64,000 nucleotides of DNA from Yinghuangia seranimata (GTDB lineage: Bacteria; Actinomycetota; Actinomycetes; Streptomycetales; Streptomycetaceae). The stretch is from NCBI RefSeq assembly GCF_029953285.1, contig NZ_JASAOI010000017.1:62001-126000 (forward strand), given 5' to 3'. Below, piece by piece: positions 10,823-19,765 of this stretch. A model generated the notes under the pieces. It did not search any database. It saw nothing but the letters and a program-made list of their open reading frames with translations, and was not told where the DNA came from. Within the stretch, counting starts at the first letter, position 1. Each line of letters opens with the position of its first letter. The position numbers and the translations under genes were made by a program.

Positions 10823-11047
10823 TCACGCGCGGTCGGAGACCGCTCGGCGCACCGCCGGACCCGCGTCGACCTCGGCGAGCAGCGCGTGGAACAACCGGGT
10901 GACGCGGTCGCCGGACGACCACGTGGCGCGCAGTCGCAACGTCTCCACGAGTTCGTCGTCCCGGCGCAGGAGTCCCAGGTCGGCCAGGGCGCGCGGCGTC
11001 GGGGCGCCCATCCGCACCTGGCGCATACCCGGCACTCGTGCAGTCAC
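10823..11047 (-). CDS. Small protein translationally coupled to the sigma factor
   Basis: A 74-residue soluble protein of unknown function. Its GTG start (11047) overlaps the TGA of the upstream sigma gene in a GTGA arrangement, strongly suggesting translational coupling. About 87% of third codon positions are G or C, as in neighbouring real genes. The sequence is Arg/Leu-rich with a likely helical segment around [14 protein letters not shown] and [14 protein letters not shown]; no membrane helix or cysteines. In mycobacteria the anti-sigma gene rsdA occupies this position after sigD, but this protein is far shorter and shows no recognisable similarity, so an anti-sigma role is only a positional guess. 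Confidence 0.62.
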   Translation of the reverse strand: MTARVPGMRQVRMGAPTPRALADLGLLRRDDELVETLRLRATWSSGDRVTRLFHALLAEVDAGPAVRRAVSDRA

Positions 11048-11658
11048 GCGGTCATCTCCTCCTCCGCCAGCGCGCGCAGCCGGGTCAGAGCACGGTGCTG
11101 CGCGACCCGCACCGCGCCCGGCGACATGCCCATCGCGCGCCCGGTCTCCTCGGCGGACAGGCCGACCGCGACCCGCAGCACGAGCAGTTCGCGGAGGTTG
11201 TCGGGGAGCCGGCCGAGCAGGGCGCGCGCGTGTGCGGCGTCACTGCGGCGGACCACCTGGTCCTCGGGCCCCGGATAGTCGTCGATCGCCTCGGGGAGGT
11301 CGCAGGTCGGGACTGCGGCGCGCACCGCGGCGCGCTGCACGTCCACCACCTTGTGCGCCGCGATGCCGAACACGAACGCCTCGAAGGGGCGGCCCTCGTC
11401 GCGGTAGCGCGGCAGCGCCGACAGCACCGCGAGGCACACTTCCTGAGCCGCGTCGTCCGCGGCGTGCTCGGCGCCGGACACCCGCCCGAGCCGGGCCCGG
11501 CAGTACCGGAGCACCAGCGGGCGTACGTAGGCCAGCAGTTCGTCGGTGGCCTGAAGATCCCCTTGGACAGCCCGAACCACCACAGCCCGCAGGCCGTCGT
11601 CGACCCGGCTGTCGGCCCGTTCCGGTCTGTCCGGCATGCGCTCGGCGGTCCCGCCCAT
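11044..11658 (-). CDS. shbA: Sigma-70 family (SigD/ShbA-type) RNA polymerase sigma factor
   Basis: ECF-like sigma factor of 204 residues with region 2 ([17 protein letters not shown] through [14 protein letters not shown]) and region 4 ([46 protein letters not shown], split here by description only as the helix-turn-helix near the C-terminus). It matches Streptomyces ShbA, which drives transcription of the housekeeping sigma gene hrdB, and sits at the same locus as mycobacterial sigD (WhiB gene ... sigD ... guaB2-guaB3). ATG at 11658 was chosen over a frame open to 11889; a second ATG lies at 11637. It is 109 bases downstream of bldM and couples to the next small ORF. Confidence 0.88.
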   Translation of the reverse strand: MGGTAERMPDRPERADSRVDDGLRAVVVRAVQGDLQATDELLAYVRPLVLRYCRARLGRVSGAEHAADDAAQEVCLAVLSALPRYRDEGRPFEAFVFGIAAHKVVDVQRAAVRAAVPTCDLPEAIDDYPGPEDQVVRRSDAAHARALLGRLPDNLRELLVLRVAVGLSAEETGRAMGMSPGAVRVAQHRALTRLRALAEEEMTA

Positions 11659-11767
11659 GAGATTCAGTATGCCGGGCCCGCGGCCCTGCGGTTCGCACGA
11701 GGGGCCGGGCACGGCCTGTGCCGGGCCCGCCGTCCGCCGTTCCGCAGGGTCCGCGAACACCGTCGGA

Positions 11768-12379
11768 TCACCGCACGAGGCCCCAGCGGAAGCCCAGCGC
11801 GACCGCGTGCGCCCGGTCCGACGCGCCCAGTTTCTTGAACAGCCGCCGCGCGTGCGTCTTGACCGTGTCCTCGGAAAGGAACAGCTCACGGCCGATCTCC
11901 GCGTTGCTGCGGCCGTGGCTCATGCCCTCGAGCACCTGGATCTCGCGCGCCGTGAGGGTCGGCGCCACACCCATGTCCGCGGACCGCAGCCGGCGCGGCG
12001 CGAGGCGCCACGTCGGGTCCGCGAGAGCCTGCGAGACGGTGGCACGCAGTTCCGCGCGCGACGCGTCCTTGTGCAGGTAGCCGCGCGCCCCGGCGGCGAC
12101 CGCGAGCGCGACCCCGTCGAGGTCCTCGGCCATCGTCAGCATGATCACCCGGGCACCCGGGTCGCCCGCGAGCAGCCGGCGCACCGCCTCCACACCGCCG
12201 AGCCCGGGCATCCGCACGTCCATGAGGACGAGGTCGGAGCGCTCGGCGCCCCAACGGCGCAGCACCTCCTCGCCGCTCGTGGCCGTGGTCACCCGCTCGA
12301 CACCGGGGACCGTCGCCACCGCACGCCGGAGCGTCTCCCGGACCAGCGGGGAATCGTCGCAGACCAGGACGGTCGTCAT
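11768..12379 (-). CDS. bldM: Orphan response regulator BldM
   Basis: NarL/FixJ-type transcription factor required for aerial hyphae and spore formation in Streptomyces. The 202-residue protein has a receiver domain (1-120) with Asp8/Asp9, the phosphorylation-site equivalent Asp54 in LMDVRMPG, Thr82 and Lys104, and a C-terminal LuxR helix-turn-helix (about 133-195, [20 protein letters not shown]). It is nearly identical to S. coelicolor BldM over most of its length. No sensor kinase gene is adjacent, in line with its orphan status. ATG at 12379 follows a GGAGG site; the frame is open to 12421. A sigma-BldN-like promoter lies about 140 bases upstream. Known family behaviour includes homodimers and heterodimers with WhiI. 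Confidence 0.96.
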   Translation of the reverse strand: MTTVLVCDDSPLVRETLRRAVATVPGVERVTTATSGEEVLRRWGAERSDLVLMDVRMPGLGGVEAVRRLLAGDPGARVIMLTMAEDLDGVALAVAAGARGYLHKDASRAELRATVSQALADPTWRLAPRRLRSADMGVAPTLTAREIQVLEGMSHGRSNAEIGRELFLSEDTVKTHARRLFKKLGASDRAHAVALGFRWGLVR

Positions 12380-12895
12380 CGCCGGCCTCCGCAGCAGATC
12401 CGCGTCACGTTGAGCCTCCACGCCTGTACGTTCCGTTGCCTATGCGATCGTGATCAGGAGTCTCCACCCGCGCGATGCACCCACGGGGTCCGAACCGCCG
12501 ACCGCCTCACCCATCCCCAACGACCGTCACTCGAAAGGGTTACGGGATTGTTCAGGGGGCCGTCCGGCCACCCGCTACCACAACGAGCCGACCCCTCCTG
12601 AGGGCACGCCGACGCGGTGACCTTTCCGAGCGACACGACCTCACTCTGGCGAGCGCCCGGCGGCCGCCAGGCGCACATCAGCCAACCGCAAGCCAACCGC
12701 TTCGCGGGTCCAGGCCACAGATTTTTTACTGGTTTTCGCGCATAAGACCGATATATGCATGGAACTGATCAACTTGTGGCACTTTCGCACCATCCTTTGA
12801 TCGGATGGATCCGCCACCACTGCGGAGGGATCCGCTAGTGACCGTGAACGCACGGCTACGACCCTGCAACTGCCCCTGAACACGAGGGACGACTC
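12380..12895. promoter_or_regulatory. Divergent bldM-whiD control region
   Basis: 516 bases without a gene between two divergent developmental regulators. It holds the BldN-like bldM promoter and, near 12718-12765, a strikingly AT-rich stretch (ATTTTTTACTGG ... ATATATGCATGG) that probably contains whiD promoter elements. I could not assign a sigma class to that part with confidence. Confidence 0.6.
12517..12544 (-). promoter_or_regulatory. Sigma-BldN-type promoter of bldM
   Basis: On the minus strand the sequence reads CGTAAC (12544-12539), a 16-base spacer, then CGTTGG (12522-12517). The known BldN consensus, as I recall it, is CGTAAC-N16-CGTTGA, so only the last base differs. Transcription would begin near 12510, leaving a leader of about 130 bases before bldM. 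BldN control of bldM is established in S. coelicolor; here it is inferred from the motif. Confidence 0.7.
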
Positions 12896-13207
12896 ATGGC
12901 TGATTTCTCACGGCTGCCCGGCCCCAACGCCGACCTGTGGGACTGGCAGCTCTCGGCCGCCTGCCGCGGTGTCGACAGCGCTCTGTTCTTCCACCCCGAG
13001 GGCGAACGCGGCGCGGCGAGGGTGGCGCGCGAGGCCGCGGCCAAGGAGGTGTGCCAACGCTGCCCGGTCCGCGTGCAGTGCGCCCAGCACGCGCTGGCGG
13101 TACGCGAGCCCTACGGCGTCTGGGGCGGCCTGACCGAGGACGACCGCGTCGAGATGGACGGCCGGCGCCGGATGCTCAACCGCACGGACGTGACCACCGC
13201 GGGCTGA
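12896..13207 (+). CDS. whiD: WhiB-family iron-sulfur transcription factor WhiD
   Basis: Small Fe-S cluster regulator needed for spore maturation in Streptomyces. The 103-residue protein has the four cluster cysteines Cys23, Cys53, Cys56 and Cys62 (CxxC at 53-56) and the beta-turn motif YGVWGG (73-78) followed by a basic segment, all diagnostic for Wbl proteins. The first 80 residues are almost identical to S. coelicolor WhiD; the C-terminal tail differs. ATG at 12896 is preceded by GAGGGA. WhiB-like proteins bind region 4 of the principal sigma factor; that is family knowledge. The gene is closed by a very strong hairpin and diverges from bldM. Confidence 0.96.
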   Translation: MADFSRLPGPNADLWDWQLSAACRGVDSALFFHPEGERGAARVAREAAAKEVCQRCPVRVQCAQHALAVREPYGVWGGLTEDDRVEMDGRRRMLNRTDVTTAG

Positions 13208-13219
13208 CCCGCGACAACG

Positions 13220-13260
13220 ACGGCGACCCCGTCCCGAACGGCTCGGGACGGGGTCGCCGT
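13220..13260. terminator. Strong bidirectional terminator after whiD
   Basis: A perfect 18-base inverted repeat (13220-13237 with 13243-13260) around a five-base loop, followed on the plus strand by CTTCCC. It separates the convergent whiD and SDR genes. Confidence 0.85.
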
Positions 13261-13310
13261 CTTCCCGGGGCGGCCGGGCGACACGTGTCGCCCCTGGCCG
13301 CGCGCCGGAC

Positions 13311-14120
13311 TCACATGCCGAACGCGGACAGGTCCAGCTCCCACATCTTCGGCCAGTCCTTGCCGCGCAGCAGCGCGTCCGTCCCGCCGTCCGAGAACAC
13401 CACCGAGCCCACGAAGAACGTCGACTCGGGGCCGAGCAGGAACGCGGTGAGCGCGGCGATCTCCTCGGGGCGGCCGCCGCGGCCGATCGGCAGCGGGAAC
13501 ATCTTCATGCCCTCGGCGGTCAGCGGGTCGACCTTGCCGGCCGCCGTCATCGGCGTCTCGATCAGGCCCGGGGCGATCGCGTTGAGGCGGATGCCCGCGC
13601 CGATCCACTCCTCGCCGACACCCTTGGTGCGCACGTAGTACGCGAGCGCGGCCTTGGCCGCCGGGTAGGAGCCAAGCGGGTCCTTGTCCGCCGCCTCGCG
13701 CGCCGCCGCCTCGTCGCCGGCCAGGCACAGCTCGGCCAGCTCGACCGGCCAGTTCGGCTGGCACGTCGTCGAGTTCGAGCTCACCAGGACCGCGGACGGG
13801 TTGGTGCCGTTGGCCAGCAGCGGGCGGACGCCCTCCAGCACCTCGACGGCGCCGAAGTAGTTCACGGACACCATCAGCGAGCCGGGCCGGCCGGTGGCCG
13901 CCGCGAGGCCCGCGAACGGAACGAAGCCGTCGAGCGCGCCGCCGGACAGCTCCGTGACGCGGGCGACCGCCTCCGCGCGGCCGTCCGCGGTCGACAGGTC
14001 CACGTTCACGTCGCTGTCGCGCAGGTCCACGCCGATGACCCGGTGGCCGTCCGCCTCCAGCCGGGCCTTGGTCGCCGCGCCGAGGCCGGACGCCGCACCG
14101 GTGATCGCGTACGTACCCAT
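13311..14120 (-). CDS. Short-chain dehydrogenase/reductase (3-alpha-hydroxysteroid dehydrogenase-like)
   Basis: Cytosolic NAD(P)-dependent oxidoreductase of 269 residues. The Rossmann glycine motif is TGAASGLG (7-14), Asp36-type acidic residue in GVDLRDSD suggests NAD preference, the catalytic Ser lies in LVSSNST and the Tyr/Lys pair in YPAAKAA. A segment of about 30 residues is inserted between Ser and Tyr, and the early VNVDLSTADGR and VNYFGAVEVLEG blocks recall Comamonas 3-alpha-hydroxysteroid dehydrogenase/carbonyl reductase. Start ATG 14120 has GGGAG upstream. The true substrate is unknown. It stands between whiD and groEL1, isolated by hairpins on both sides. Confidence 0.85.
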   Translation of the reverse strand: MGTYAITGAASGLGAATKARLEADGHRVIGVDLRDSDVNVDLSTADGRAEAVARVTELSGGALDGFVPFAGLAAATGRPGSLMVSVNYFGAVEVLEGVRPLLANGTNPSAVLVSSNSTTCQPNWPVELAELCLAGDEAAAREAADKDPLGSYPAAKAALAYYVRTKGVGEEWIGAGIRLNAIAPGLIETPMTAAGKVDPLTAEGMKMFPLPIGRGGRPEEIAALTAFLLGPESTFFVGSVVFSDGGTDALLRGKDWPKMWELDLSAFGM

Positions 14121-14204
14121 CGTTCTCCCTTGCGTCGGGCAGCTCTGACGGACTGTCAGATTGCGTGCACGGCGCACTCTTCCAGATGAGCCGGGCACAC
14201 AAAA

Positions 14205-14249
14205 GGCCGAGTGCCCGGCGACACGCAGGGTGTCGCCGGGCACTCGGCC
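14205..14249 (-). terminator. Intrinsic terminator of groES-groEL1
   Basis: A perfect 20-base stem (14205-14224 with 14230-14249), loop of five, followed on the minus-strand transcript by UUUU. Textbook Rho-independent signal for the groEL1 transcript. Confidence 0.9.
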
Positions 14250-14292
14250 CAGCGTTTGCCGTCAGGCGGCGTCAGGCCGCGTCAGGCGTACG

Positions 14293-15987
<1,695 letters not shown>

Positions 15988-16093
15988 CTAGCCTTGGCGC
16001 TCAACGACACCGCCCCGGGCGCCCCAGTCGGGGTGCCCGGGGCGGGTCGATGAATCAGCGGCCCCTAGCGCAGTGCCTGCTGGGGCCGCGATG

Positions 16094-16402
16094 TCACTTC
16101 TCGATGATCGCGAGAACGTCGCGCGCCGAGAGGACGAGGTACTCCTCGCCGTTGTACTTCACCTCGGTGCCGCCGTACTTGCTGTAGAGGACTACGTCGC
16201 CGACCTTCACGTCGAGCGGCAGGCGCTGCCCGTCCTCGAACCGGCCCGGACCGACGGCCAGGACGACGCCCTCCTGGGGCTTCTCCTTCGCCGTGTCCGG
16301 AATGACCAGGCCCGAGGCCGTGGTCTGCTCGGCCTCGAGCGTCTGGACCACAATGCGGTCCTCAAGCGGCTTGATGGCAACCTTGGTGCTGGCGGTCGTC
16401 AC
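16094..16402 (-). CDS. groES: 10-kDa co-chaperonin GroES
   Basis: Heptameric lid of the chaperonin cage, 102 residues. Recognised by [11 protein letters not shown] near the N-terminus, the mobile loop around [28 protein letters not shown] and the closing [15 protein letters not shown] block. ATG at 16402. First gene of the heat-shock operon with groEL1, expressed from a vegetative promoter overlapped by two CIRCE sites, so HrcA repression is expected. Confidence 0.97.
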   Translation of the reverse strand: MTTASTKVAIKPLEDRIVVQTLEAEQTTASGLVIPDTAKEKPQEGVVLAVGPGRFEDGQRLPLDVKVGDVVLYSKYGGTEVKYNGEEYLVLSARDVLAIIEK

Positions 16403-16495
16403 GATCCGACCTCCCCCTTCGGAGATCTCACGGGGTAATTGTCAGGTGGCGACCAGGTAAGCCCGTCGTCGCGGGTGCCGGACCTGCCCGTCGCG

Positions 16496-16522
16496 TTGGC
16501 ACACTCATAGGGAGAGTGCCAA
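16496..16522 (-). promoter_or_regulatory. CIRCE operator 1 (HrcA site), at the transcription start of groES
   Basis: Inverted repeat TTGGCACAC-N9-GAGTGCCAA, one base from perfect symmetry and in the standard 9-9-9 CIRCE layout. It lies just downstream of the -10 box, covering the expected transcription start. Confidence 0.88.
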
Positions 16523-16528
16523 TCACAG

Positions 16529-16557
16529 ACCCTAGGCCGCGCTTAGCACTCAGTCAA
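16529..16557 (-). promoter_or_regulatory. Vegetative promoter of groES-groEL1
   Basis: On the minus strand TTGACT (16557-16552), 17-base spacer, TAGGGT (16534-16529). The spacing is ideal for the HrdB-type principal sigma factor. The -35 box lies inside the spacer of the upstream CIRCE site, and the start point would fall at the downstream one. Confidence 0.85.
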
Positions 16558-16569
16558 CTAGAGTGCCAA
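16543..16569 (-). promoter_or_regulatory. CIRCE operator 2 (HrcA site), overlapping the -35 box
   Basis: Inverted repeat TTAGCACTC-N9-GAGTGCCAA with one mismatch. It encloses the TTGACT -35 element, so bound HrcA would directly block RNA polymerase. Confidence 0.88.
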
Positions 16570-16619
16570 CGCCTCGCCCGCCGTGTTGCCCCGCGAGGCA
16601 GCCTGGGCCCGGTTCCGCA

Positions 16620-17012
16620 TCACCCGCCCTGGGCTGCCCCTGGACCGTGACCTCGGGAAATCAACCGCTCTACCTGAGCGATCGCAACAGCCGCGTCGTC
16701 CGTTCTGAGGATCTCCGTATGCGGGGCCCCCGGCGCGGCGTCGTCCCTGCTGTAGACCAGGTAGCCGCCCTCACGAGTCGGCGCGATTCCCACGGACAGC
16801 AGATCGTCCTCACCCAGATACCAGCGAGGTCCGGTGCCGAAGCGGACTTCATAGTGGCTCGTGAACGGGTAGAAGCGGCGCAGCGAACTGTCCCGTGCAG
16901 CGCGGATCAGCGCGAGCTCGAGGGCCGGATACCCGGCTTGTCGGGACTGTCCGTCACGTGCCGCCGAGGCTTCCTCTTGAAAGTCCCAGGCCGATCCCGA
17001 GGGGTCCGTCAT
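16620..17012 (-). CDS. DUF6193-like conserved hypothetical protein
   Basis: A 130-residue soluble protein. The central part (LIRAARDSSLRRFYPFTSHYEV) and the ending EILRTDDAAVAIAQVERLI resemble the DUF6193 family of small actinobacterial proteins, in which a compact C-terminal domain follows RxLYPFxSH. Function unknown. Start ATG 17012 is a choice; another in-frame ATG lies at 17036 and neither has a convincing ribosome site. The gene lies directly upstream of the groES promoter on the same strand and diverges from the methyltransferase gene. Domain assignment is from memory of the family pattern. Confidence 0.6.
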   Translation of the reverse strand: MTDPSGSAWDFQEEASAARDGQSRQAGYPALELALIRAARDSSLRRFYPFTSHYEVRFGTGPRWYLGEDDLLSVGIAPTREGGYLVYSRDDAAPGAPHTEILRTDDAAVAIAQVERLISRGHGPGAAQGG

Positions 17013-17096
17013 CCAGTGATGATGCCGCGACCACATGTGCGGGCGAAAGCTGCGCGGAGGTCTGAGCGCTGCTGATCCGTTGGGAGAATGGGGGGT

Positions 17097-18281
17097 GTGG
17101 ATCTCGACGCCTTTTCTCGACTGCTCGCGCCCGAGGGGCAGGGGCTGCTTGCCGTGCTCGCCGATTACCGGGTGGAGGAGGAGATCGGGTGGGCCACGCG
17201 GTTGCGGCGGGAGCATGAGGCGGGGTTGGTCGCGGCGGCGTTGACGCAGGCTCGGTTGCGGCAGCGGGCGCGGGTGAAGTTCGGGGCGGACGCTGGGCGG
17301 ATGTACTTCACGGCGAACGGGGTGGAGCAGTCGACGCGGGCCGAGGTGGCCGCGCACCGGGCGGAGCGGATCGCGGGGGCCGGGGTGCGGACGGCGGCCG
17401 ACCTGTGTTGCGGGATCGGCGGGGACGCGTTGGCGCTCGCGCGGGCCGGGGTGCGGGTGACGGCGGTGGACATGGATCCGCTCACGTGTGCGGTGGCGGA
17501 GGCGAATGCGGCAGCCCTCGGCGTCGCGGATCTGGTCGAGGTGCGGTGCGGGGATGTCGCTCACGCGGACGTGTCCGGCGTGGACGCGGCGTTCCTGGAT
17601 CCGGGGCGGCGGACGGCGCGGGGGCGGGTGTTCGATCCGGAGGCGTATTCGCCGCCGCTGTCGTTCCTGGACGTGCTGGCCGCGAAGGTGCCGTGCGGCG
17701 CCGCGAAGGTCGCGCCGGGCATCCCGCACGAGGCCGTGCCCAAGGGCATGGCCGCCGAGTGGGTGTCGTACGGCGGGGACGTCAAGGAGGCCGTGCTGTG
17801 GTGGGGCCCGTTCGCTGAACGGCCGTTGCAGGCCACGTTGTTGCCGGGTGGCGCGGTGCTGGCCGCGGACCGGGCCCGGCAGGCGCCCGACGGTCCGGTC
17901 GGGCGCTACCTGTACGAGCCGGACGGCGCCGTCATCCGCGCGCACCTGGTCGCCGAGGTGGCGGAGGAGGTCGGCGGCCGACTCGTCGATCCGACGATCG
18001 CCTACATCACGGCGGACACGCTGACCCCGACCGCGTTCGCGACGGCGTACGAGCTGACCGACGTCCTGCCGTTCAATCTGAAGCGCCTCAAGGCGATCGT
18101 GCGCGAGCGCGGCATCGGTGCGCTCACGGTGAAGAAGCGCGGGTCGGCGGTGGAGCCGGAGGAGGTGCGCCGCAAGGTGAAGCCGAGCGGCCCCGCGTCC
18201 GCGACGGTGTTCCTGACGCGGGTGGCGGGCGCCCCCACGATGCTGCTGGGGCACCCGCTGAAGGCGGCTCAGCCGATGTAG
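17097..18281 (+). CDS. Class I SAM-dependent methyltransferase with THUMP-like C-terminus
   Basis: Predicted S-adenosylmethionine-dependent methyltransferase, probably acting on nucleic acid. SAM-binding motif I is AADLCCGIGGDALALA, the acidic motif II is VDMDP, and AFLDPGRR takes the place of the motif IV (D/N)PP(Y/F)-type catalytic loop. The C-terminal 80 residues (LPFNLKRLKAIVRERGIG ... VKKRG) match the THUMP-like domain found behind such methyltransferases in actinobacteria. GTG at 17097 is preferred because GGGAG then has proper spacing; an ATG three codons earlier (17088) is too close. The 3' end overlaps the convergent deacetylase gene by 13 bases. RNA target unknown. Confidence 0.85.
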   Translation: MDLDAFSRLLAPEGQGLLAVLADYRVEEEIGWATRLRREHEAGLVAAALTQARLRQRARVKFGADAGRMYFTANGVEQSTRAEVAAHRAERIAGAGVRTAADLCCGIGGDALALARAGVRVTAVDMDPLTCAVAEANAAALGVADLVEVRCGDVAHADVSGVDAAFLDPGRRTARGRVFDPEAYSPPLSFLDVLAAKVPCGAAKVAPGIPHEAVPKGMAAEWVSYGGDVKEAVLWWGPFAERPLQATLLPGGAVLAADRARQAPDGPVGRYLYEPDGAVIRAHLVAEVAEEVGGRLVDPTIAYITADTLTPTAFATAYELTDVLPFNLKRLKAIVRERGIGALTVKKRGSAVEPEEVRRKVKPSGPASATVFLTRVAGAPTMLLGHPLKAAQPM

Positions 18282-19159
18282 TCGTCCAGACGCGCGATGG
18301 TGAAGCCCTGGTCCTGGATCTTGCGGAACAGGTTGACCATCATCTGGGTCATCGTCGTGCCCTTGAGCTCGGACGGGCCGCGGAAGTGGGCGAGGATGAT
18401 GTCGCCGGGCTTGAGCTGCTTGCCCTCGGCGTACTGCATGTCGTTGATCTGCATCGACTCCTTCCACAGCACCACCGCCCCCATGCCGCACTGCCCCGTG
18501 GCGGTGAGGGTGGCCGGGTTGTAGTTGCCGAACGGCGGCCGGAACAGCCGCGGGCGCGTGCCGTACGCGGTCGCGATGCGGTCGGAGTCGTCGCAGATCT
18601 CGCGCTTCTGGGCGGCCGCGTCGAGGGTCTTCAGGTTGGGGTGGTCGACGGTGTGGTTCTGGATCGAGTTCCCCATCGCCTGCAACTGCCGGAAGTAGTC
18701 CGGGTTCTGCTTGATGTAGGTGTCGTTGAGGAACATCGTGACCGGGATGTTCATGTCCCGCATCAGGTCGAGGAACTTCGGGTCCTTCTCCGCGCCGTCG
18801 TCCAGCGTCACGAACACGACCTTCTGGTCGGTGGGGATCTGCTTGACGACGGGCGGCGCGGCCGGGTTCGCCTTTATGGGCTTCACGGCAGGTGCCGCGG
18901 GCGGGACCGCGAACGGCTTGAGCCCCCACTTCTCGGCGCGGGCCGCGGCGTCCGGCACCGCGGCGGGGGCCGCCTGCGTGGTGGTCCCGTTGCCGTTCTT
19001 CGCCGCCGGCCCGGGCGCCCCGGGATCCGCGGAGTGCGCCGACCCGCCGCCCTGGAACGGCGCCGAGTCCCCCGACCCGCTGCCGCAGGCCGTGAGGAGC
19101 AGTGCGAGCGCGGCGCCCGCGACCGCCGTCCGAACCCGAACCCTTGTGCGTGCAGCCAC
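18269..19159 (-). CDS. Lipoprotein polysaccharide deacetylase (NodB/CE4)
   Basis: Exported metal-dependent deacetylase, likely acting on cell-wall or extracellular N-acetylated glycans. From the GTG at 19159 the N-terminus is a signal peptide ending in the lipobox LTAC, so the mature protein should be a membrane-anchored lipoprotein. A Pro/Ala-rich linker precedes the NodB domain, whose motifs are all present: TLDDG (with Asp-Asp), HTVDHPNL for metal-binding His residues, RPPFGNYN and ILAHF. Length 296. The frame is open to 19306, but the longer version would bury the signal peptide. Convergent and slightly overlapping with the methyltransferase gene. Confidence 0.9.
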   Translation of the reverse strand: MAARTRVRVRTAVAGAALALLLTACGSGSGDSAPFQGGGSAHSADPGAPGPAAKNGNGTTTQAAPAAVPDAAARAEKWGLKPFAVPPAAPAVKPIKANPAAPPVVKQIPTDQKVVFVTLDDGAEKDPKFLDLMRDMNIPVTMFLNDTYIKQNPDYFRQLQAMGNSIQNHTVDHPNLKTLDAAAQKREICDDSDRIATAYGTRPRLFRPPFGNYNPATLTATGQCGMGAVVLWKESMQINDMQYAEGKQLKPGDIILAHFRGPSELKGTTMTQMMVNLFRKIQDQGFTIARLDDYIG

Positions 19160-19492
19160 CGTTCCCCGAGCCTCTCGGTCAACCCCGCGCGCCGTCCACG
19201 CCGGGCGTACGCCGGTCCACGCTACGCGACCCGCATACACCACCGTGCGCGCCACGAACACGGGAATGTCGATACGGGTGTAAACAGCACCGCGGTCGGG
19301 GCACACTCATGTCCTGAAGGCATGGCGCGTGCGGCGGCGCGACGCCATGAGTGCGGCCCTCCCGTCCCCGGCTTGTGAATCAGGCCTCCTCGCCGGGGGC
19401 GGGACGGAGTTCCGCCCCTAGCCAACGCCCTTGCCATGCAAGGGCGTTCGCTTTTCCCCCGACCGGCGGCCGCGATCGTCACGCGACGAGGA
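19160..19492. other. Intergenic region between deacetylase and tsaD operon
   Basis: 333 bases without a convincing gene. It contains the 5' side of the deacetylase gene and a hairpin near 19424-19448. I looked for a riboswitch-like leader and saw none that I could recognise. Confidence 0.5.
19424..19448 (-). terminator. Hairpin at the end of the rimI-tsaD operon
   Basis: Perfect 11-base stem (19424-19434 with 19438-19448) and a CAT loop, shortly after the stop of the last operon gene. The T run (CGCTTTT) is on the plus-strand side, so termination efficiency for the minus-strand transcript is uncertain. Confidence 0.55.
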
Positions 19493-19765
19493 TCAGCGCA
19501 GCACCTGCTCGAACTCCCACGCGTGCGGCGGCCGCGCGATCAGGTCGAACGGGGGGTCGGGCAGCCCGATCGGCTCTCCGCCTTCACCCCAAAGGCTGAT
19601 GACGACGACGCGGTGGTCGGCGCTCTGGAACACCTCGACGCGGCGCAGCCCGTCCGCCCCGTCCAACGACGGCACCGCGACGTCGTACACCCAGTCCACC
19701 AGCGCGTCGGCCCGCCCCGGGTTCGCCTTCGCCTCCCACATGGCGGCGGTCACGCGCGCGGTCAT
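19493..19765 (-). CDS. Conserved hypothetical protein coupled to tsaD
   Basis: A 90-residue soluble protein, unrecognised by name. Its ATG overlaps the tsaD stop (ATGA), so it is translated as part of the rimI-tsaD operon. The sequence [18 protein letters not shown] ... [20 protein letters not shown] looks like a small alpha/beta ferredoxin-like fold of the dimeric ABM (antibiotic biosynthesis monooxygenase) type, but the motif support is weak. No membrane segment or signal peptide. Function in relation to t6A synthesis is not known. Confidence 0.75.
   Translation of the reverse strand: MTARVTAAMWEAKANPGRADALVDWVYDVAVPSLDGADGLRRVEVFQSADHRVVVISLWGEGGEPIGLPDPPFDLIARPPHAWEFEQVLR

Noticed and set aside
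10823-11047. Calling the small ORF an RsdA anti-sigma factor
   Set aside because: Only position supports it; it lacks the length, membrane helix and sigma-binding motif of RsdA.
19160-19492. c-di-AMP (ydaO-type) riboswitch before the deacetylase gene
   Set aside because: Considered because such switches precede cell-wall genes in actinobacteria, but the conserved core elements are not visible.
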